This document shows positions 54,311 to 64,000 of a stretch of 64,000 nucleotides of DNA, one piece after another. The DNA comes from Nectonema munidae. Lineage: Eukaryota; Nematomorpha; Nectonematoida; Nectonematidae. A program made the translations under genes and the position numbers. Under the pieces are notes generated by a model that saw nothing but the letters and a program-made list of their open reading frames with translations, did no database searches and was not told the origin of the DNA. The DNA lies in assembly GCA_030549495.1 (NCBI GenBank), contig JAUIRK010000188.1:1-64000 (forward strand). Direction: 5' to 3'. How positions within the stretch are numbered: position 1 is the first letter of the stretch; the number at the start of each line of letters is the position of its first letter.

Positions 54311-56761
54311 GGAATCTTAGGGTTCACATGGCTACCTATCATGGCGCAGCTATCTTCAAGTTCGAGAGGCACTGAGTATACATGGAAGAATCTACTTTAG
54401 GTTTGTTAAAATGTCATATAATGGATATAGGGAACCACACTCAAAACGAGATAATTGATATTTGATCATCATTTTGATCTTGTTTTTTATATATCATTAA
54501 AAAAGTGTTGGTATGAAAAGGTATATCCATTTTGTAGGCTATTTTTATATTTTAATATCCTCTATCTTTAATGCAGTAATAAATCTTGTGTGCATTCTGT
54601 CTCTTAGGCAGCAGGTGTACATAGGTGTTGAAAGAAGATGTCAATCAAAGAAATACTCTTAAATCAGTCTGGTTCTACATTGATGCAAGATTTATACCAC
54701 ATTTTATGCCAGAGATCTATCATATGTGCGTTACGCTTCTAAAAGTTTTCTTTACAGAAGGATGTCAGAGTGGTTACTTCTAGCAATAATTTGAGATGAA
54801 TATATCAAGAGGGCTCAAGAGGCTTTTACAAAAAAAAGCATGTAATGATAAATTAATCGTTCTAAGAATCATTAATCATCATTACTCTTTAAAATGTAGG
54901 ATTAAATTTTTTTTACAAAAAAAGGCATGTAATGATAAATTAATTGTTCTAAGAAGCATTAATCACTTCAATACCTCGTCGTTTTAAACTTCCAAATGGA
55001 ACAAGGCGAAACATAGCATGGCTTAACACAGAATTTAAAAAGACAGAAATGAATTAGAAAATTCTCAAGATAAAAATGGATATAATGTCTGCAAATAGAA
55101 AAAAGAATTTAGCTGAAATAAAAGAAAATATTTCTTCTGTACTCGAGAATTATCCATTTTTAACTCAAACTAAAGAAGTAAAGCTTAATTTTTTTAATTG
55201 AATTTAAATGGTTTGATTTTATGATTTTTAGATTCTACAAGAATCCCAATGTTTGTTGCCAAACTTATCAAATAAAAATATCTTACTTGTTGCAACCGAA
55301 AACATTGAAAAATATCGGCGTACTATATTAAAATGACAAAAAAATAAGAAGAGAAATTCACAGGATATAATATGATACTGATTAAATGTCATGATAAATA
55401 TTATGCTGAATATTCATCCTTAAAATTGCAGGCCATCATAATAATGAGAAAAGTTAAAAAGTAGTTTGAAAAGCATATTTAATAGCAAATGATTAGTTGT
55501 GTGGCTTTTACAATGATTTTATGTCGCTCCAGCATATGTCACTCAAATGAATATTGCTGTCGCGTATGTGCGGCAACTCCGCTTCTCCCAAACGCACTTC
55601 ACAGGTTAAATGCCTTTATTTTGTATCTAATAATATGGAATATAACAGGCGTGTAGTAGACAAAGATTGATAGGAAGTTGTCATCTACTTTGAGTGTATA
55701 GTAAGTAGGCTAAGCAGAGATTAATACATTTATTGGAGCTTATTATTTATTTTTTATTAAGCTTCTTGATTTTATGTGTATGCTAGACAATTTAATGTTC
55801 TTAAAAGTTTAAAATCTTTTATCAGCTGACACTAAACTCTGTCAAGCTTCTCTTACTTTTAGTTCTTATATAAATCCGTAGGATTCAAAGAATGATAAAA
55901 CAATTATTATTAGTGTTTTACAAATACATTTTAAAAACATATTTTCCTATCTTAAATTGATAAGTGTGGCTTATGTTCAACTTTTCGTCAGTTAACACTC
56001 TTTTAAATAATGTACTTGTATGCCCAATTGTCGGGCGTCATTATTACCTACATTATTAATTATGTACAATTGAAAAAACAATGAAGGAGAAACATTTAAA
56101 GTACCAGCACAAAAAACATACCTCTAGAACGAATGTGAAAAAGAAATGCTCGTTGCAAAAATTCTTAAAGGATCTTCAAAATTAAAATCTTTAAATATTT
56201 TTAAATAATTACCATGTATTTGAAAATGTATTGTATAATGATTCTTTTTACGATCGGTTGAGGACTAGAGTCGACATATGTTCACTTTGCAAAAATAAAA
56301 TTGCCTGCGTTTATTAATACGCCTACATATCATCTGCATCGTCAATTACTCTGTTCGTTAATGATAACAGTGTAAATAATGGGAAACAAAAAATTGTTAG
56401 TCATCTCCAAGGTAGGGAACACAAACTAAGCTAAGCAGATTCCTAACGCTTTTCAGGTAGAATAAAAATACACTGCCATAAGTTATATAAAAAGTCATTC
56501 AAAAAGAAAAAGAAAGGAATACTCTCATAAAACATATAATGTCTTCCTCATTTTTAAAAGACGCTAAGTTAGTGTTATATCAAATTAATTAATGTATTTT
56601 GAATGCTGAGTTTAGCCTATTTGATCTCAGAAAAGGAACAAGAGTCTAACTAATTTGAAATACGAGTACGTTAAAATCAAGTAGTCATCTGTCTAATCTA
56701 AAATCAAGGCGGGATCAAATGATTTGCCTACTAAGTATTTCGCAAATGAATTTTCATATTT
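54311..56761. other. Intergenic with an 85-bp tandem duplication
   Basis: Sequence around GGCATGTAATGATAAATTAA is present at about 54836 and again at about 54921, a direct duplication of roughly 85 bp with a few changes. A GC-richer patch at 55540-55610 shows no gene. The rest is AT-rich. Confidence 0.45.
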
Positions 56762-59256
56762 TTATTTTGTGTGAGTAGTGGTGACCCATCTTGCCTGAAG
56801 GCTGATTCGCAAAAATAATAAATTACCAAGATAAGATCTGTGTCGTTGACTGGGAGAGGAGCTGTCATAGTAATAGGCAGTTCTCTTTGGGCAGGTGCAC
56901 TTTGAAGCGAGAACATCGTCTTCTTCCTCTTCTTGGCGCGGGATCGCAGGAAAGGGGAAGCGGTGATGGTGTTGACTGTCAGACAAGTGCACGCTCTTCA
57001 GGCTGAAGCAGCGGTTCAAGTTGCTCTGGAAAGCGGACGCATCACTTTGCGCAGGGTGCTGTTGATGGCAACACACGTTGTTGATGAAGAGGGGCAGGAC
57101 GATGGCGTTGCTGTTGTAGTCAAAGCATTGCGACTTGGAACGACAGTACCTCTTCAGTTTCTTGAGGCGTTTCGCGATTTTGCAGTCTACGGCACCTTTG
57201 GGCGAATACAAAAATCCCAACTTGGTATCGCTTGCTGTTGACAGATCAAGATTACTGAATGGCGGTGTTTCATTTTTACTTTTAACAAAATTTTCATATT
57301 TTTCGATGAATAATCCCATGTTTTCATCCTTTCTTGAATTGCAGTGTTGTTCGAGATCCGATATTGAAAAATTGAAGCTTTTGGTTCTTGAAAGCCTGTC
57401 TAAATTATTGTTGGTAGTGGATGAGTAATTTGTCGACTCTACTTTTTGAAAATCTAATCTAAAACAAATAGTAATCAATATATCATATGGATAAAAAGAT
57501 AAACATGATAACTGAGAACTTTCGCTCCAGCCATCAATTATTATCTCCCGTTCAACACTCCTTTCTATCGCGTTATTTATATATACCCTTTCAATGAATT
57601 ATTTGCCCACAAATAAAAAAAATCATCGAAAACGTGTTAGTAAATTGAAATGTGTTGAAACCCCAAAAATTCAATCATTAGATGGAATGGGGTAATGCGT
57701 ATTTCTTGGTCTTACACTCAAACCTACCATCTCTCCTCAAATGTGAGTAAAAATAATTTTATTTTACCTATAGAGATTACTGTAGAGTTGAAAAGAGTTA
57801 GAAAGGTGTAAACTCCTCCAACCCTTTTTCTAATTTGCAAAACTTTTGAAGAAATGCGTAAAGTAGTTCATCTTCGTAAGACGAAGTGTGGAATTTTGTC
57901 CAGTCTAATTTTTGTACGCTGCGAAGACTACTTTACATAACTTTGAAAGGTTCGCTTCAATTTTATTTTAATATACAAAAACACCCTTCAATTTACAAGA
58001 ACTATAACATGTTTTGAGGTATTATGTCATTACCGACTCAAAACTAGTGGTTTGGAATATGTCTCCACAAAAATATGTATAAACAGGATAGCCTGTCTTA
58101 TTTAAAAAAATTATTAAAATTTTTTTTAATAAAAACCTGGAAATAAAATAGCAAGATAAAATATATAAAATCCCTTAACTTGGAATTCTTTATTTATTTG
58201 TCCTTTTACTTCCATTGAAAGAAAAACTATCGAAAAGTTGGTATAACGAGGCGAATACTTTACATACAAGTGTTCCCTTTTTATGTTTGTTTCATCGACT
58301 TCAAGTCAAACCGAAAACTAAGATTTAAAAAAACCTTACCTTTTTCTATCTTTTGAAAAATCATGTGATTCTTTTCTGCAACTTCTAGGATCAACTGAAA
58401 AAGGGGTGTTATTAAATTAAAGTGTACAAGAAATGGGATATACCTTCTTTGTTTTGACAACTTTTTTGTTTTGAACAAATTGCCGAAGAGAAGTTACTCA
58501 CGCTGCTTAAACACAAGAATTAGTAAAAATAAAAATGGAAAGAGCTTAGTGAAACCATAATTTGTTGTCGATAGAGGAATCTCCTTCATACTTTTCTGAA
58601 TATAAATTAACACCAAGCTCGCTAGAAGTAGGACTCCCACCGTAAGCAGTGTCATCTGATTTCGTCATGCAGCTTTTATTCGCATAACTGAGTGAACTCG
58701 ATAAAACTCGGCTTGAACAAGAGTCAGTATCTTTCTTAAACTTGAGAAAAACAAAGCATTTTTGATTGAAGAAGCAAATTTGTTGAAAGTGCGAAATCTT
58801 ACGTGTTCGTCCATTTCATATCTGCGTGATGGAAAGAGTGGGGTAGATGTGCGAATTTGGAATTTTTCTGATTCATAATTGTCAAAGGAATTCACATTTC
58901 TCCTATTCTCAGGTGAGTTAGCTTTTGACTCAAGTATTTCATTAGTATCCGACAAATACAGCTTAGCAGTCACATCTCCACTTAACGACAACATCATACG
59001 TTCAAGTCTGAAAAGCAATTGTGAATTAAGTTATAAAATAGACCACAATTTGCTTGGCGTTTAACCTGTGAATTTCACTAGACAGAAAATCTGCTGAAAG
59101 ATTGATTCTGTCATCTTGAATATTCTTTATTCCTAGAAGATAGAGAGAATGAAGAGAAGATTTTTGCACCCCAATCCATAACTGTTTAAGCTTTTCCCAC
59201 GATACCTTCAACTGATTAAGGCCGTATATATGATAGCGCTGTTCTAACTTCTTTAT
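56762..59256 (-). CDS. Unrecognised multi-exon gene with a membrane segment (5' end incomplete)
   Basis: Five exons join in frame on the minus strand: 59256-59066, 59007-58803, 58595-58502, 58394-58340 and 57458-56762, giving 413 codons and a stop. Donors are GTTAAA, GTAAGA, GTGAGT and GTAAGG; acceptors are TTTTCAG, TATTCAG, TTTTCAG and TTTTAG. Phases agree at all four junctions, which is strong evidence for a real gene. An in-frame TAG directly precedes the first exon, so it must be entered by splicing from further upstream. Exon 1 looks helical (LEQRYHIYGLNQLKVSWEKL). Exon 3 has a membrane-like LFPFLFLLILVF. The last exon is polar and basic, with KRLKKLKRYCRSKS, a His patch (SQHHHRFPFP) and EEEEDD. 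Its stop codon overlaps AATAAA (56766-56761). I recognise no family; a single-pass or two-pass membrane protein is an inference. Confidence 0.72.
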
Positions 59257-59598
59257 CTAAAGATAAAAAATCATCACATACGACAAATCTTTTCAAAATT
59301 TATCAAAAGATGAATATGTAGCAAGAGGTTTATTTTTTATATTCATTTTATAAAGTACCCAAATGAAGTACATAGCGTGTAAACACAATATGTTTGAAAA
59401 TTTGTTCGTTTTCTTTTCGAATTTTTATGAGGCAAAACGTTTATTGAAAACAGATACCGTATAAATAAATATCTCACGCAATCATATATTTTAGAGAAAA
59501 ATACTTTTTGCTTAATAAAATGTATTTTAACAACAAACGTTCACAACGAACATAAAGTATCCAATTAACAAATTAAAGGATGGAATCTGTCATTTCAC

Positions 59599-59823
59599 AT
59601 GCCACCTTTTCTTTAATGTTCTGCTGATAAATGTAGAGTATGAGGTCACAACTCGTTCAGCCGTGCTCATCAAAAGAGCGCTCTGAACAAGTAGCACAAT
59701 CGGAAAACAAAGCAAAGCAGTTAAACGCGTGCCATTTCGAGTAGCGATGTGTTCTACGGCGAAGTAAAGAACTGCTCTCAGAATATCTTTTGTACCGAAC
59801 TTCTTCCAAACACAAATTTTCAA
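59599..59823 (-). CDS. Possible upstream exon of the same gene, with a membrane segment
   Basis: An open minus-strand frame reads ILRAVLYFAVEHIATRNG and LTALLCFPIVLLVQSALLMS (membrane-like), then STFISRTLKKRWH. A donor CAT|GTGAAA at 59599/59598 would join in phase to the exon at 59256. The donor is weak, and no good acceptor is seen on the 5' side, so this stays tentative. An overlapping ORF in another frame (59899-59657) is probably a shadow. Confidence 0.4.
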
Positions 59824-59899
59824 TTTTTAATTTGCTGGCCCCTCCTTTCAGATACAACATTTTGAAATACGACTGCCTTTTCCATAAAGGACTTTGCAT

Positions 59900-60719
59900 T
59901 TATACTATAGAGATGGTAATTAACCTTTTGAGTCCATAGATATACATAAATACAAAATTGTTCATCAAGGAAAGGAAAAAAAGCAAAGGCATTTTTATTA
60001 GAGCATAATTACAAGTACCAAAACATGAAAATAAAATTAATGAATGCCATTTTAAAAACATAATATAAGGATTACAATCGTTTAAAAGTACTTATATATG
60101 TAAATTCATTATACATCTTATGAAATGTCACTTAAGATCTTAGAATACAACTTGACATTATAACATAGGATAAGCTTGCACTTTCAGTATAGATGTACGA
60201 GTAAAAAATTGTCAATTGTTCAATAGTACATATTCTTGACTTTTCTAGGTATTTTATTCGTTGAGTTTTGCAGCACCTGTTTATCATACAGCGTAGTAAA
60301 ATGTAAACTCATTGAATGTAGTAATTGAAATATTGCATCCAAATGGTGATTTATGTTATTTCTTTTGATTCCCATCTTATTTCTAATTTAATCTATGTCA
60401 TAGAAATGTACACATCTGACTTTCTGGCAAAAAGTCACGATAAACGTAAAAATTATATTCCTATTGAAAATGAAACCCACGCTGATAACTCACATTGAAA
60501 GTATTCTTTATGACAATGATAAAAAGACATATTTATGGAAAAATGCTAATTTAAAACTTCTTAAAATGAGGAAAAAAGAGTTTTGTGAAGACAGAGATAA
60601 ATCTACTCTTATTTTTATTGTAAGCTTAGGGATTTAATTACAATGTATTGAAGATCTTTTTTTGTTTGTATACATTCGTTTATTTGATGTTTTGTTTTAT
60701 TAATTATATTATTAAGTCG
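59900..60719. other. Intergenic, no gene seen
   Basis: AT-rich; a promoter or first exon of the minus-strand gene could lie here but none is recognisable. Confidence 0.4.
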
Positions 60720-60721
60720 AT

Positions 60722-62040
60722 GGTTCTGAACCTTTTCAAGTAATGGACCCTTTCAAAAATTAAATTGAAATTTTGGACCTTCTTATTAAAATACAAATGA
60801 AATTTAAACATTACATGTACTTTTAGTAATCAATCAATTTTACGGTTATTTTCTTAAAAAGCTGAAGTCTGGCCAAATATTACAACCATAAAAAACTATT
60901 CACCATATTATTCCACTGTTTTTAATTTTGTTAATTTCTTAGCTTTGAATCTCTTTTTTTATATTTCCTACTATCTCTTTTTAATTATTTTTATTTCAGT
61001 TTAGTTAACTTCAAAATAATTTTATATCTAATGTAAGTTAAATATATTGAAAAAATTAAAAATAATTACTGTACTCAAAGATGTTTACTTTAAAGAGAAG
61101 GATGTTTTTGTTTGCTTTGAATAAGATGATATTGTGGAATAGTGTTGAACACTGCAATCACACGTCATATTTCACATTTAGTCGATTCTGATTTTTTGTT
61201 TTGATAGTAACAAGTGCAGAAAATGCTGATTTACAAAGATAAGTCAGCATTCAGATTCAGAACATTAATAGCTTTCTTTGCTAAAAGGGGGTACGCTTAC
61301 AATAATGCACACCAATATTCTTCGAAGCCCTTTGTGCTAAATTGAATTTTTAACAATTCTTTTGTCCTTAAGTCAATCTTTAGCAAAATCATTATCACTA
61401 ATACAATATATATCGGCAAGAAAATGATTGCGAAACCAATTTTCTACCATGAGGTTTTCTAAACCGAAATAGCAATCAGAGAGTTCTACAGAGTAACCAG
61501 ATGGGCAAAAAATTCTGCCTGCAATAATTTAAACAAGGCTTTGTTAACCAAAACTTCCTCTAACATTGGAAAGTTGGCAAAGCTTCCTTCAACGTCACAT
61601 GTTCTAAAAGTAAATTTCCTTTCTTTTTTAAAAATAGGGAAACTTCCAAAAATTCAAGATTCGTGCTCTTGAAAGTTAACCCACTTGTGTGGTAAAGAAG
61701 AACTTCATAGTCTGCTTCCATTTCATGACAATAAAAGTTCTCAATCACAAAAAATCTAATTAATAATTTTTCTATTTCTCTAATAAACGGGATCCATGCA
61801 AACGAAAAAACTTGTGCTTATAAGAAATTAAATACATGCATGTTATCAATGGTAAAAAAAGCTTTAATAAAGTTATAAAAGAAAGGGAAAAAAAGAAACA
61901 AAGCCATCGCTTGTTATTCATTCCAAATTTAATTAATAGTTTGATTTTTGTTTGGGTTATTTTTAGACATACAAATTGGCTGACTTTTTTCTCATTTTAA
62001 GTTTTTTTTTTAAAAAATGAAAAACTGTTCACGGACCCTC
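60722..62040 (-). pseudogene. Heavily decayed hAT element with transposase traces
   Basis: GATGGTTCTGAACCTTTTCAAG (as two parts, starting 60720) resembles hAT ends of the CAGTGGTTCT type, and GGACCC occurs near both sides (60747 and 62034). Minus-strand translations include KGFEEYWCALL, AYPLLAKKAINVLNL and NKKSESTKCEI (about 61330-61170), which fit the C-terminal region of ZBED-type hAT transposases, and MEADYEVLLYHT with LEHVTLKEALPTFQ (61748-61560) further upstream. No clean target duplication. Frames are broken throughout. Confidence 0.55.
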
Positions 62041-62045
62041 TGAGA

Positions 62046-63364
62046 CGGAGACAAAGTGCTCAAATGATCCAGATATATTTTGCTATATCTGTGAAAACTT
62101 TACTTTGAAGACTCAAAGGCCCTATATTACGAACTTTCTTAAGAATGTGTATCTGGCATACTTTAAAGTACCAGAAGAGACCAGGACAAAAGTTGGGCTC
62201 CTCATAAAGTGTGCAAGTCTTGTCTAGAAACTTTACGGTCATGGTCTCAATGAAGCAAAGTTAACCTAAAGTTTGGTGTGCCCATGGTTTGGAGAGAACC
62301 CACTAATCACTTGGAGGACTGCTATTTCTGCCTTGTCAAAGTAAAAGGTTTTAATAAGAAAAACAAACAGCATTTGCAATACCCAAGTATTCCTTCAGCC
62401 ATTTGGCCAGTTCCACACTGTGAAGAAATACCTGTGCCTAAATTCACTAAACTTCAAAAGATTTACGACACAGATCTCAGTTCAACTTCCTCTTTTGAAG
62501 AGGAACTGACAGATATTTTTTAAACATATGATGCAAATCGTGAAAAACCATCTCTATTTACCCATTCTGGGTTAAATGATCTGGTTAGGGATCTATATCT
62601 GCCAAAAGAGTCTGCTTCAAGAGTTCTAGAAAAAACGAATGCTAGTACCTGACACAAGTGTCTTGTTTTATCGCAACAGGGAAGCAGAACTGCGTAGGTA
62701 CTTTCATTCAGATGACCAGCTTGTTTATTGTACCGATGTAAAGGGGCTACTACTCCCTCTGGGACTACCGGCATATCATTCAAAAGATTAGAGGCTTTTT
62801 ATCGATAGTTCCAAAAGAAGTTTGAAATGTATTCTGCTAAACAACGGAAATATGTATGGCTCAGTTTGTTAAAGCTCTTGATCACAACGGAGAATGCTTC
62901 AGTCATATATATTCAACATTTCCTGGTCTTAGCGATGAGAAGAAAAGGGCTGGTCGATGGACCTCAAATAAGAACTCTAATTAAAGATCAGCATTTTATC
63001 ACAACAATGACTGAGGCAGAGGCGAGGGCTTGGACTGCATTTTATAATGTGGTGCAGAATTTTCTAAGGAACAAGAAAGCAGAACTATGAAGAGATTGTG
63101 GAAGAGCTACTTGTGAGCTTGAGAGATCTTGGTTGTAGAATGAGCATCAAGCTTCACTATTTAGAGTCACTTGGATATTCTAGAAAACCTTGGAGATGAC
63201 AGTGAGGAACAAGGAGAGCGTTTTCATAAAGATATTAAAACCATGGAGGAACGTTATCAAGGTCGATGGGACTTGAGCATGATGGCGGATTATTGCTGAA
63301 GCTTGATGAGAGACAACCCACAAGCTGTGCATGAAGGATCAGCAAGAAAAAAGAAGTTTAAATA
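62046..63364 (+). pseudogene. Decayed copy of a widespread uncharacterised transposon-borne gene
   Basis: Plus-strand pieces in order: KCSNDPDIFCYICENFTLK (62054-62110), RDQDKSWAPHKVCKSCLETL (about 62180-62235), VPMVWREPTNHLEDCYFCLV (62278-62340), PSAIWPVPHCEE and EIPVPKF (62395-62440), LNDLVRDLYLPKES (about 62570-62610), GLVDGPQIRTLIKDQHF (62950-62995), ARAWTAFYNVVQNFL (63025-63065), EEQGERFHKDIKTMEERYQG (about 63205-63262) and RDNPQAVHEGSARKKKF (63310-63360). From memory, similar proteins occur in many copies in arthropod, cnidarian and fish genomes; I know no established family name or function. The cysteine pairs at the start suggest zinc binding. At least seven stops or frame changes. 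Confidence 0.72.
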
Positions 63365-63856
63365 GGTGCCATTTCCTATTGATATCTGCATCATCTCTAC
63401 TTTTGTATTTCACTTGTCTTTCAATGGATTTTATTAAATGTATATGAATCTTTATATAAATAATAAATAAATATGGAAAGTTTTCACAACAAAAAACGTT
63501 TTTTATGTTAAAACCTTAACAAGCAATGTCTGGAAAATGTGATGTGATAGAGAAAACGGATTAAATTCTACACCTTAAATTTACTTAGAATTAGCTTTAA
63601 AAATTTTTGCCAGAAAAATCATGTTGACAGGTGTGTTATATATGACTTATAGGAATTGTAAAGAATTGGATATAGAAAATTCCTTATTTTTTTTAAATAA
63701 ATCTTAGCAAACTTGCAAACTACTTCAAAATAGTTTAGCTTCATTTGAATTATTGAAATCTTGTGGTTCTACTTAGATCAAAAAATTTGCAAGAAATGGA
63801 TTTATAGTACATAATATTTTTCATATATACATTTCCTTTAAGAAGAAGGATTTTAT
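63365..63856. other. Intergenic, no gene seen
   Basis: AT-rich; AATAAATAAATA at 63460 follows the decayed gene and could be its old polyadenylation region. Confidence 0.4.
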
Positions 63857-63860
63857 TTAA

Positions 63861-64000
63861 CCCTTTAGTGACCAGAAAAATCGACGATATTTATTAAAAA
63901 GAAGAAGATTCATATACAAAACTATTTGAAAATTAAAATATTTTTCGAGGAAAAAAAATATATATCTACATAGCATAATCAGTTCAACTTATAAAATAAA
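63861..64000. mobile_element. Possible left end of a piggyBac-type element
   Basis: TTAA (63857-63860) followed by CCCTTTAGTGACCAG has the piggyBac form. The right end, if any, is beyond the window, so this is a guess from one end. Confidence 0.35.

Noticed and set aside
56933-57428. Plus-strand ORFs of 102 and 97 codons
   Set aside because: They lie opposite the last exon of the spliced minus-strand gene, which has consistent splice phases; the plus-strand products look random.

Overview
The window is about 64 kb of very AT-rich eukaryotic DNA that is mostly transposon. There are no operons, ribosome binding sites or CRISPR arrays, and one gene has clear GT-AG introns. The mix of R1/LOA-like and CR1/Jockey-like LINEs, tRNA-derived SINEs, hAT, piggyBac, pogo and Helitron elements, plus the two recognisable host genes, suggests an invertebrate and most likely an arthropod. 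A copepod-like crustacean would fit, but the sequence does not prove it.

Layout. 1-2.1 kb: decayed CR1-like LINE on the minus strand, running off the left edge. 2.17-11.08 kb: an R1/LOA-like LINE with RNase H (LINE A), bracketed by a 13-bp target duplication and split inside its reverse transcriptase by a second LINE (LINE B, CR1/Jockey-like) whose two ORFs are both open. 12.2-13.8 kb: an old relative of LINE A. 13.96-16.01 kb: an array of non-autonomous Helitrons, one of which sits inside another in reverse orientation. 16.4-20.4 kb: a tRNA-Ile-like SINE, a hAT MITE, a hAT transposase relic and another MITE. 20.87-21.85 kb: an intact intronless RFC2 (clamp-loader) gene. 21.9-30.5 kb: SINE, piggyBac, pogo, hAT and Helitron relics and small MITEs. 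34.27-38.63 kb: LINE C, nearly open, with its few breaks lying in homopolymer runs. 39.4-40.5 kb: a fold-back element. 42.6-43.1 kb: a tandem repeat of about 146 bp. 44.26-47.06 kb: a decayed piggyBac element carrying a hAT insertion with a perfect 8-bp duplication. 47.7-48.35 kb: an intact GTSF1/Asterix-like gene with two CHHC zinc fingers. 49.25 kb: second copy of the tRNA-Ile-like SINE. 51.2-54.3 kb: hAT-like relic and hAT MITE. 56.76-59.26 kb: an unrecognised multi-exon minus-strand gene with a membrane segment. 60.7-63.4 kb: hAT relic and a decayed copy of a widespread uncharacterised transposon-borne gene.

Host genes are therefore three: RFC2 (DNA replication), a GTSF1-like protein (the family works with Piwi proteins in transposon silencing) and the unrecognised gene. 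They are far apart, show no shared regulation, and sit as islands among mobile elements. I saw no clearly new biological system. The most informative structures are the nested insertions, which give relative ages and exact target sites, and the host gene at 56.8-59.3 kb, which I could not name.
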